In this document: one piece after another, positions 1 to 5,510 of the stretch | Numbering within the stretch: position 1 is the first letter of the stretch | Layout of the letters: each line of letters starts with the position of its first letter | Assembly (NCBI GenBank): GCA_028714055.1 | Contig: JAQTNB010000057.1 | Coordinates: 1 to 7,267 of the forward strand | DNA: 7,267 nucleotides | Reading direction: 5' to 3' | From: Candidatus Omnitrophota bacterium | GTDB taxonomy: Bacteria > Omnitrophota > Gorgyraeia > Gygaellales > Profunditerraquicolaceae | Position numbers and translations under genes: made by a program | Notes under the pieces: model-generated | Told to the model about the DNA's origin: nothing | The model's database searches: none | What the model saw: only the letters and a program-made list of their open reading frames with translations

Positions 1-957
1 GACCGCACACAGCTGATCCTGGACATATTTGCCAAGCACGCCAAAAGCCCGGAAGGAAAAATGCAGGTCGAGCTGGCGCAGCTTCAATACCTGCTTCCCC
101 GGCTGATCGGGCAGGGCGTTATCCTCTCAAGGACGGGAGGCGGCATCGGCACCTCGGGGCCGGGTGAGCAGCAGCTTGAGACTGACCGGCGCAGGATCAG
201 GGAAAAGATAGACCGGCTGAAGCGTGATATCAAACATCTTGCCAACCACCGTGTGACCATGCGCGCCAAAAGAAAGAAAAGCGGAGTCTTGTCGGTTGCG
301 CTTGTCGGTTACACCAATGCCGGCAAGTCCACGCTTTTGAACAGCCTGACAAAAGCTTCGCAGGTTGTGGCAGACAGCCTCTTTACCACGCTTGACCCTT
401 TGTCAAAGTCCCTTGTGCTTCCCGGCGGAGAACATGTAGTCGTATCCGACACCGTCGGCTTTCTGCACGGCCTGCCGCACCACCTGATAGAGGCATTCAA
501 GGCGACGCTTGAAGAGGTCGCCGAAGCAGACCTCCTGATACACGTGCTGGACGCCTCACACCCTTCCATGCACGATTATTACCAGGACACCATGCAGGTT
601 TTAAAAGGGCTGAGCCTGGAAGAGAAGCCGGTGATCACCGCGTTGAATAAGATCGACCTGCTTGAAGACCGCACCTGGCTTGCGCGGTTCCTTCAGGATT
701 TTCCGCGGGCAGTGGCGATCTCCGCGAGGACGGGTGAGAATTTCAAAATCCTTCTAAAAGAAATAGAGGAAACGTTTACCGGCCGCATGGTAAATATTGA
801 GACGACCTTGCCTCACGGCAGTATGGACCTGGTGAACCTGCTGTACCGGGAAGGCAGGGTAGAGGAGGTAAAATATTTGCAAAAAGGCATCAAGATAAAG
901 GCTAATCTTCCGAAGGCACTCTATCAGAAACTATTGCATGACAATAAATTACAATAA
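1..957 (+). CDS. hflX: GTPase HflX, 3' part (5' end outside window)
   Basis: HflX is a cytoplasmic GTPase that binds the 50S ribosomal subunit and, in E. coli, splits stalled 70S ribosomes during heat stress. The reading frame is open from base 1, so the 318 residues here lack roughly the first 100-150 of a normal protein; the ATG at 61 is internal. Seen in order (window residue numbers): the end of the N-terminal domain with DRTQLILDIF at the start, the family's glycine-rich RTGGGIGTSGPGE stretch at about 44-55, a charged helical linker, then the G domain with G1 GYTNAGKS (103-110), G2 FTT (128-130), G3 DTVGF (150-154), G4 NKID (216-219) and G5 SAR (241-243). A short C-terminal domain follows and the frame stops at TAA 955-957. 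All nucleotide-binding motifs are intact. No convincing terminator separates it from hspR, but hspR has its own promoter. The family assignment is firm. Confidence 0.96.
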   Translation, partial: DRTQLILDIFAKHAKSPEGKMQVELAQLQYLLPRLIGQGVILSRTGGGIGTSGPGEQQLETDRRRIREKIDRLKRDIKHLANHRVTMRAKRKKSGVLSVALVGYTNAGKSTLLNSLTKASQVVADSLFTTLDPLSKSLVLPGGEHVVVSDTVGFLHGLPHHLIEAFKATLEEVAEADLLIHVLDASHPSMHDYYQDTMQVLKGLSLEEKPVITALNKIDLLEDRTWLARFLQDFPRAVAISARTGENFKILLKEIEETFTGRMVNIETTLPHGSMDLVNLLYREGRVEEVKYLQKGIKIKANLPKALYQKLLHDNKLQ

Positions 958-958
958 C

Positions 959-975
959 TGTTAGAATATCTAATA
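959..975. repeat. Short AT-rich inverted repeat between hflX and hspR
   Basis: TTAGA at 961-965 and TCTAA at 969-973 form an exact 5-base inverted repeat around ATA. It extends by one G-U and one T-A pair to 959-975. It lies directly behind the hflX stop and ends 17 bases before the -35 box of the hspR promoter. The stem is too AT-rich to make a good intrinsic terminator and is not followed by a clean T run. It could be a weak end signal, a regulator site, or chance. Confidence 0.3.
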
Positions 976-992
976 AATTTTATTCGTTTTGC

Positions 993-1021
993 TTGACAAA
1001 ATAATGCTTTCATGTTATACT
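993..1021 (+). promoter_or_regulatory. Strong sigma70-type promoter for hspR
   Basis: A consensus -35 box TTGACA (993-998) is followed by a 17-base spacer and the -10 box TATACT (1016-1021; one mismatch to consensus). TG at 1013-1014 gives an extended -10. Transcription should start near 1028, leaving a leader of about 37 bases before the hspR start at 1065. This is the best promoter in the window. It has no CIRCE, so hspR is expected to be outside HrcA control. Imperfect half sites CTTGA (992-996) and TCAAG (1025-1029) flank the core promoter but lie too far apart for a standard HAIR operator. Confidence 0.8.
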
Positions 1022-1064
1022 CGTTCAAGAATGGCGAAGGAAGAATAAGAAGAGGGAGACAGCC

Positions 1065-1328
1065 ATGGGCATGTTTGATATACACATAAGCCCCGACGAA
1101 CCTGTGTATGTCATCAGCGTAGTCAGCAAGCTTCTTGACATGCCGGTCTGGACTTTGCGTCAACTGGACAAACAGGGTATTGTTTGTCCCAAGCGCATAG
1201 GGAAGAAAAGCCGCCTTTATTCTTTAAAAGATGTCAGGAAGCTGGAGTACATTTCGTATCTGATGGAAGAAAAGCACGTAAATATAGGGGGGATCAAGAT
1301 AATCCTTGAGATAGAGCATAAGGAGTAA
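1065..1328 (+). CDS. hspR: HspR-type MerR-family heat-shock repressor
   Basis: This 87-residue protein is a minimal MerR-type DNA-binding protein of the HspR kind. Residues about 14-33 form the helix-turn-helix (VYVISVVSKLLDMPVWTLRQ), followed by the wing with SRLYSLKDVRKLEYI and the segment VNIGGIKIILEIE, whose counterpart is GVNLAGI..IL.LE in actinobacterial HspR. HspR in studied bacteria represses chaperone genes such as dnaK and clpB through HAIR inverted repeats and uses DnaK as corepressor. The protein ends just after the conserved ILEIE motif, so it lacks the longer C-terminal tail of actinobacterial forms. The start at 1065 is supported by GAGGGAG at 1052-1058, six bases upstream; the ATG at 1071 (Met3) is too far downstream for that site. 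The gene sits between hflX and clpB with its own promoter. The MerR/HspR family call is strong; its actual targets are inferred from position. Confidence 0.88.
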   Translation: MGMFDIHISPDEPVYVISVVSKLLDMPVWTLRQLDKQGIVCPKRIGKKSRLYSLKDVRKLEYISYLMEEKHVNIGGIKIILEIEHKE

Positions 1329-1346
1329 ATTTTTTTTGATCTATTG

Positions 1347-1373
1347 TTAGCACTCTCTTGGTATGAGTGCTAA
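1347..1373. promoter_or_regulatory. Perfect CIRCE operator upstream of clpB
   Basis: TTAGCACTC (1347-1355), a 9-base spacer (1356-1364) and GAGTGCTAA (1365-1373) match the CIRCE consensus exactly in both arms and spacing. CIRCE is the binding site of the HrcA repressor, which is encoded 2.7 kb downstream in this window. The element overlaps the likely -35 region of the clpB promoter, so bound HrcA should block RNA polymerase. It lies in the 96-base gap between hspR and clpB. Confidence 0.96.
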
Positions 1374-1386
1374 ATCAAGGTATAAA
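1358..1386 (+). promoter_or_regulatory. Probable clpB promoter overlapping CIRCE
   Basis: TATAAA at 1381-1386 is a good -10 box with one mismatch. Seventeen bases upstream TTGGTA (1358-1363) gives a four-of-six -35 match lying in the spacer of the CIRCE element. The start would fall near 1393, giving a leader of about 32 bases. The placement of an operator over the -35 region supports the reading, but the -35 box is weak and the exact start is uncertain. Confidence 0.5.
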
Positions 1387-1410
1387 TGGTTAGTAAGGAG
1401 TATTGAGTAC

Positions 1411-1417
1411 AAAGGAG
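1411..1417 (+). promoter_or_regulatory. Shine-Dalgarno site of clpB
   Basis: AAAGGAG ends seven bases before the ATG at 1425 and fixes that codon as the clpB start. A second SD-like TAAGGAG at 1394-1400 lies near the predicted transcript start and has no suitable start codon behind it. Confidence 0.85.
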
Positions 1418-1424
1418 TGGGGAG

Positions 1425-4034
1425 ATGAAATTCGATAAGCTGACCATCAAATTACAGGAAGCCCTGAAAGAAGCGGCAAACCTGGTTAAAGAATATAACC
1501 ACCAGCAGGTTGAGCCTGAGCACCTTTTGTATACGCTGCTTAGGCAGGAGGAGAGTATTGTTGCCGCGGTCTTTGACGCGCTCGGTATCCCGACTTTTAA
1601 GGCCATCCGTTTGCTTGAGGATGAGCTTAAGGCCAAGCCGGCGGTCGCGGGAACCGGGATGCAGCTCTATTTTTCTCAGCGCCTTAATTCCGTGCTTGAA
1701 GGGGCATTTAAAGAAGCGGATCTGCTGAAGGATGAATTTGTTTCCGGAGAACATGTATTGCTGGCGATGTTCGGAGAAAAGGAATCCGCGGCGATAAAAG
1801 AATTCAAGAAGCTGGGTATTGATAAGGAAAAGGTGCTTGTGGCGCTCAGGACCGTCAGGGGAAGCCATCGTATAACCGATGAGAACCCGGAAGACAAGAT
1901 TAATGCCCTGCAAAAATACGGCCAGGACTTGACCGACCTGGCCAAACGCGGAAAGTTGGACCCGGTCATAGGCCGCGATAAAGAGATCAGGCGGCTGATG
2001 CAGGTGCTCTCCCGGCGCACAAAGAACAACCCTGTGCTGATCGGCGAGGCAGGCGTCGGCAAGACCGCGATCGTGGAAGGCCTGGCGCAGCGTATCGCCC
2101 TGGGGGATGTGCCCGAGGGGCTTAAGAACAAGAAGCTGGTATCGCTTGACCTGGGGAGCCTGGTTGCCGGCTCAAAGTTCCGCGGAGAATTTGAGGACAG
2201 GCTTAAGGCCGTGCTTCGCGAGATAGACTCCTCGAACGGCCAGATAATCCTTTTTATCGATGAGCTGCATACGATCGTCGGCGCCGGCGGCGCGGAAGGC
2301 GCGATCGACGCCTCCAATATGATCAAGCCTCAGCTTGCCAGGGGCCAGCTGCGCTGTGTCGGCGCGACTACCCTGGATGAATACCGTAAATACATTGAAA
2401 AGGACAGCGCCCTTGAAAGAAGGTTCCAGCCGGTTTTTGTGAGTGAACCGAGCCCGGAGGATACCATCGCGATCCTGCGGGGATTGAAAGAAAAATATGA
2501 GATACATCACGGGGTAAGGATCAAGGACTCTGCGATCATTGCCGCGGCAAGCCTTTCCAGCCGCTACATCACCGAACGGCACCTGCCGGACAAAGCAGTG
2601 GATCTGATAGATGAAGCCGCTTCCCGCCTGCGCATGGACATAGACAGCATGCCTGTTGAGATTGACACCGTGCAGAGGCGTATCGTGCAGCTTGAGATAG
2701 AGCGCCAGGCGCTCAAGAAAGAAAAAGAAAAAGCGGCGCAAGGCAGGCTTGAGAAGATCGAGAGCGAGCTTGATAGCCTTAAAAAAGACCTGGATGAGAA
2801 GAAAAAGCATTGGGAGAAAGAAAAAGCGGTCATTGTAAAGATCCAGGGGGTTAAGGCAAAGATGGAGGAGCATAAAAACGAGGCTCAGGCCGCTGAGAAA
2901 AAAGGCAATCTTGATAAAGTGGCGGAAATAAAGTACGGCAAGCTCATTGAGCTTGAAAAAGAGCTCAACCGCCATAACGAAGAATTAAACGCGCTGCAAA
3001 AAGGCTCGGGGATGCTCAGGCAAGAGGTGGAGCAGGAAGATATCGCGCGCCTTGTCTCGGAATGGACAGGTATTCCGCTTTTGAAGCTGATGGAAGGGGA
3101 AACCGAGCGGCTTGTCAGGATGGAAGGCCGCCTGAAAGAGAAGGTCGTCGGCCAGGATGAGGCGATCAAAGCGATCGCCAACTGTATCAGGCGTTCCCGC
3201 TCCGGGCTTGCCGATGAAAAGAAGCCCATGGGCTCTTTTATTTTCATGGGGCCAACCGGCGTCGGTAAGACCAGATTGGCAAAGGCGCTTGCCTGGTTCC
3301 TCTTTGACGATGAGGATGCCCTAGTCAGGGTGGATATGTCCGAATACATGGAAAAGTTCAGCGTTTCCCGGCTTATCGGAGCGCCGCCCGGCTATGTCGG
3401 CTACGATGAGGGAGGGCAGCTGACCGAACAGGTCCGCCGCAGGCCGTATGCGGTAGTGCTCCTGGATGAGATCGAAAAGGCACATCCCGAGGTGTTCAAC
3501 ATCCTTCTTCAGATATTGGATGAGGGGAGGCTTACCGACGGCCAGGGAAGGGTGGTTAATTTTAAGAATACGGTCATCATTATGACCTCCAATATAGGCG
3601 CTGAGATCATACAGCAGCAGAGTTCCCTGGGCTTTAAGAGCCGCAAGAACGAATCAGGCTTTGCCGAGACCAGGCAAAAACTCCTGGAAGAGGTAAAGAA
3701 ATTCTTCAGGCCGGAGTTCTTGAACCGGGTTGATGAAGTCATAATCTTCAACCCGCTGGGCCTGGAGGATATTGCCAGGATATTGGAGATCGAGCTTGCT
3801 CCCCTTTATAAGAAGCTTACGGAGCAGGGGGTCACCCTGAATCTCAGCAAGAAGGCAAAGGACTTTCTGGGAGAAAAAGGCTTTGATTCCAATTTCGGCG
3901 CCAGGCCCCTGAAGCGGGCGATCCAGAAATACCTTCAGGACCCGCTTTCGCTTAAGATCCTTTCCGGAGAGCTCAAGGATGGCGGCAGCGTCAGCGTTGA
4001 CACGGGCAAGGATGGGGAGTTGATATTCAGTTGA
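1425..4034 (+). CDS. clpB: ATP-dependent disaggregase ClpB (Hsp100)
   Basis: ClpB is a hexameric cytoplasmic AAA+ unfoldase that pulls proteins out of aggregates together with DnaK, DnaJ and GrpE. At 869 residues it is full length. Order: double Clp_N domain (about 1-145); NBD1 with Walker A GEAGVGKT (207-214), pore loop KFRG (251-254, Phe replacing the usual Tyr), Walker B LFIDE (276-280), sensor GATT (313-316) and arginine fingers ERR (331-333); a long charged coiled-coil M domain (about 408-530); NBD2 with Walker A GPTGVGKT (609-616), pore loop GAPPGYVGY (652-660), Walker B LLDE (679-682), NR at 767-768 and sensor 2 GARP (825-828). The M-domain length marks it as ClpB and not ClpC or ClpA. 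Odd point: residues 735-737 are LGF, placed like the ClpP-binding tripeptide of ClpC. A perfect CIRCE precedes it. The neighbours hspR and hrcA-grpE-dnaK support the role. Confidence 0.97.
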   Translation: MKFDKLTIKLQEALKEAANLVKEYNHQQVEPEHLLYTLLRQEESIVAAVFDALGIPTFKAIRLLEDELKAKPAVAGTGMQLYFSQRLNSVLEGAFKEADLLKDEFVSGEHVLLAMFGEKESAAIKEFKKLGIDKEKVLVALRTVRGSHRITDENPEDKINALQKYGQDLTDLAKRGKLDPVIGRDKEIRRLMQVLSRRTKNNPVLIGEAGVGKTAIVEGLAQRIALGDVPEGLKNKKLVSLDLGSLVAGSKFRGEFEDRLKAVLREIDSSNGQIILFIDELHTIVGAGGAEGAIDASNMIKPQLARGQLRCVGATTLDEYRKYIEKDSALERRFQPVFVSEPSPEDTIAILRGLKEKYEIHHGVRIKDSAIIAAASLSSRYITERHLPDKAVDLIDEAASRLRMDIDSMPVEIDTVQRRIVQLEIERQALKKEKEKAAQGRLEKIESELDSLKKDLDEKKKHWEKEKAVIVKIQGVKAKMEEHKNEAQAAEKKGNLDKVAEIKYGKLIELEKELNRHNEELNALQKGSGMLRQEVEQEDIARLVSEWTGIPLLKLMEGETERLVRMEGRLKEKVVGQDEAIKAIANCIRRSRSGLADEKKPMGSFIFMGPTGVGKTRLAKALAWFLFDDEDALVRVDMSEYMEKFSVSRLIGAPPGYVGYDEGGQLTEQVRRRPYAVVLLDEIEKAHPEVFNILLQILDEGRLTDGQGRVVNFKNTVIIMTSNIGAEIIQQQSSLGFKSRKNESGFAETRQKLLEEVKKFFRPEFLNRVDEVIIFNPLGLEDIARILEIELAPLYKKLTEQGVTLNLSKKAKDFLGEKGFDSNFGARPLKRAIQKYLQDPLSLKILSGELKDGGSVSVDTGKDGELIFS

Positions 4035-4039
4035 GAAAC

Positions 4040-4067
4040 TTGACTAAGCGCAAAATCGTGTTAAAAT
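4040..4067 (+). promoter_or_regulatory. Probable promoter of the hrcA-grpE-dnaK operon
   Basis: TTGACT (4040-4045) and TAAAAT (4062-4067) each match the sigma70 consensus in five of six positions with a 16-base spacer. Transcription would start near 4074, exactly at the upstream edge of the second CIRCE element, so the repressor would sit over the start point and early transcribed region. It begins six bases behind the clpB stop, so the operon can be transcribed both from here and perhaps by read-through from clpB, since no terminator is visible between them. Confidence 0.65.
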
Positions 4068-4073
4068 TACCTT

Positions 4074-4100
4074 TTAGCAATCTGGACTTGAGAGTGCTAA
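4074..4100. promoter_or_regulatory. CIRCE operator upstream of hrcA, one arm mismatch
   Basis: TTAGCAATC (4074-4082), nine bases (4083-4091), then GAGTGCTAA (4092-4100). The right arm is perfect; the left arm differs from consensus at one base (A for C at 4080). Spacing is standard. It lies between the predicted transcript start and the hrcA ATG at 4121, the usual setting for HrcA autoregulation. The mismatch suggests weaker binding than at the clpB operator, which is an inference. Confidence 0.88.
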
Positions 4101-4120
4101 GGGAAAGGGAGTAGAGGTAT

Positions 4121-4870
4121 ATGGTCAGGGTAGTGGATTCTCAATTACGCAAGCGCGCTGTTCTCTCAGCCGCCATAAACAGGTATATAAAAGACGCACA
4201 GCCTGTTTCTTCGGAGGACCTTGCGCGCGAATTCGACCTTTCCTCGGCCACCATCCGCCACATCTTTGCCGAGCTTGAACAGGAAGGCTACCTTACGCAT
4301 CCCTATACCTCGGGAGGAAGGATCCCCACGCATAAAGGCTATCGTTATTACGTGGATTTCCTGGTCTCCGAGATGGGGCTGCTGAACGATGAAAAAGAGT
4401 CTATCGTTACGGAATGCCATAAGACCATACATAAGCTTGAGGACCTGCTTGAGGCGACTTCCGAAGTCACCTCTGCCATCACCCATTATACGAGCATCGT
4501 CTCTTTCCTTGAGTGGCAGGACAGGTTTTTCTACCGGGGGGTCAGTTTTATCCTTGACCAGCCGGAATTCCGCGATACCACGCGTATCAAGCTGATCATC
4601 AAGATGATCGAAGAGAAGCGCAAGCTCCTTAACGTCATCAACCGCGAACTCAAGAACGGCAAGATCAGCGTTTATATCGGCGATGAGCTGGAGTGCAGCG
4701 AGATGAAGAACTGCGCGTTGATCGTCTCCAGCTATAATATACGCAATAAGCCGATAGGCAGGATCGCGGTGCTGGGGCCGGCGCGCATGGAATATAGGCA
4801 TGCCATCCCGGTGGTTGAATACGTATCTGAGGTTTTAACCGGTATCCTGATGGAGCAGGACCTTATTTAG
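4121..4870 (+). CDS. hrcA: Heat-inducible transcription repressor HrcA, short form
   Basis: HrcA is a dimeric repressor that binds CIRCE and, in Bacillus and others, is kept active by GroEL. The N-terminal winged helix is clear: VSSEDLAREFDLSSATIRHI (29-48), then SGGRIPTHKGYRYYVDF (64-80). The C-terminal part of the GAF-like domain is also clear: SFILDQPEFRDTTRI (142-156), ISVYIGD (182-188) and GRIAVLGPARMEYR (213-226). At 249 residues it is about 95 shorter than the usual 340 or so. Comparison with remembered B. subtilis HrcA places the gap between HYTSIV (122-127) and FYRGVSF (137-143), removing the first part of the GAF-like domain and probably the inserted dimerising domain. The frame is intact around the junction. 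AAGGGAG at 4105-4111 is a suitable ribosome binding site. It leads the grpE-dnaK operon and has CIRCE in its own leader, which predicts autoregulation. The family is certain; full function of the shortened form is not. Confidence 0.93.
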   Translation: MVRVVDSQLRKRAVLSAAINRYIKDAQPVSSEDLAREFDLSSATIRHIFAELEQEGYLTHPYTSGGRIPTHKGYRYYVDFLVSEMGLLNDEKESIVTECHKTIHKLEDLLEATSEVTSAITHYTSIVSFLEWQDRFFYRGVSFILDQPEFRDTTRIKLIIKMIEEKRKLLNVINRELKNGKISVYIGDELECSEMKNCALIVSSYNIRNKPIGRIAVLGPARMEYRHAIPVVEYVSEVLTGILMEQDLI

Positions 4871-4872
4871 CC

Positions 4873-5484
4873 ATGACAGAGCATAAGGCTGAACATAAAG
4901 AAAAAGAAAAGAAGAACGGCCAGGCGCAAAATCAGGCTGAAAAAGAGATAGTGCTTAAGGAATCTGAATACGCCGCGCTGAAGGCCGAGGCGGAGAAAGC
5001 CAAAGAGCATTGGGACAGGCTCCTTCGCCTGCAGGCGGAATTTGAGAATACCAGGAAGCGCCTGGAGCGGGACAAGCAGGAGTTCATAAAATTTGCCAAC
5101 GAAGGGATCATCCGGGAATTATTGAACATCCTGGACGACCTGGAACGCGCGGTGCAGTTGGCGGAGACGAAACACCAGGACCTTTCGGCTTTTCTGCAGG
5201 GCGTGGAGATGATACTGGCGCACCTGTATGAGATGCTTAAAAAATTCGGCGTCAGCCCGCTTGAGGCGGAAGGCAAGCCTTTTGACCCTTCTACCCAGGA
5301 GGCCCTGATGCAGGTGGAGAATGACGAGGTCCCGGAGCATACGGTATTGGAGGAGCTGCAAAAAGGGTATATGCTCTGCGACCGGGTGGTGAGGACCGCG
5401 AAAGTAAAAGTTTCAAAGAAAAGCGCTTCTGTGGAAGCGCATGAGGATAAAGATAAACCGGAAAAAGAAGAGCAGGCCGGTTAA
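4873..5484 (+). CDS. grpE: DnaK nucleotide exchange factor GrpE
   Basis: GrpE is a homodimeric cochaperone that opens the DnaK nucleotide-binding domain to release ADP. At 203 residues it has normal length. Residues 1-30 are charged and probably disordered; about 30-100 form the long coiled-coil helix (including LLRLQAEFENTRKRLERDK at 50-68); 104-125 complete the helical dimer region; and about 126-180 form the beta-wing with KPFDPSTQEALMQVEND (135-151) and LQKGYMLCDRVVRTAKVKV (162-180). The usual His of the signature (N-x-H-E-A) is Gln here (STQEA). A Lys/Glu-rich tail of about 23 residues follows. The start lies two bases behind the hrcA stop; the nearest SD-like AGGA (4857-4860) is 12 bases away, so translation is probably coupled to hrcA. 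The family call is firm from motif order and position between hrcA and dnaK. Confidence 0.96.
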   Translation: MTEHKAEHKEKEKKNGQAQNQAEKEIVLKESEYAALKAEAEKAKEHWDRLLRLQAEFENTRKRLERDKQEFIKFANEGIIRELLNILDDLERAVQLAETKHQDLSAFLQGVEMILAHLYEMLKKFGVSPLEAEGKPFDPSTQEALMQVENDEVPEHTVLEELQKGYMLCDRVVRTAKVKVSKKSASVEAHEDKDKPEKEEQAG

Positions 5485-5497
5485 ATTAATCAATACG

Positions 5498-5504
5498 AAG
5501 GAGG
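5498..5504 (+). promoter_or_regulatory. Consensus Shine-Dalgarno site of dnaK
   Basis: AAGGAGG stands six bases before the ATG at 5511 in the 26-base grpE-dnaK gap, which holds no promoter or CIRCE. This is the strongest ribosome binding site in the operon, in contrast to the weak one before grpE. It would favour more DnaK than GrpE from one transcript. Confidence 0.88.
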
Positions 5505-5510
5505 CCTACA

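Noticed and set aside
1305..1325. HAIR operator beginning with CTTGAGA at the end of hspR
   Set aside because: The left arm matches six of seven bases, but the position of the right arm reads TAAGGAG and not ACTCAAG, so there is no inverted repeat.
1303..1337. Intrinsic terminator after hspR: TCCTT/AAGGA arms followed by eight T
   Set aside because: The stem has only five pairs with a 12-base loop, lies inside the hspR coding end, and is separated from the T run by five bases. Too weak to call.
1387..1407. Mini-frame ATG GTT AGT AAG GAG TAT TGA before clpB as a leader peptide
   Set aside because: Its ATG directly follows the probable -10 box and lies upstream of the predicted transcript start, and it has no ribosome binding site.
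1452..2975. Long open frames on the - strand inside clpB (for example 1676-2326 and 2172-2975)
   Set aside because: They lie antisense to conserved ClpB domains, encode Ser/Arg/Leu-rich sequences with no recognisable domain, and overlap each other in different frames. They are by-products of the codon use of clpB.
4029..4040. AGTT/AACT inverted repeat at the clpB stop as a terminator
   Set aside because: Four pairs with a four-base loop and no T run; it merges into the -35 box of the hrcA promoter.
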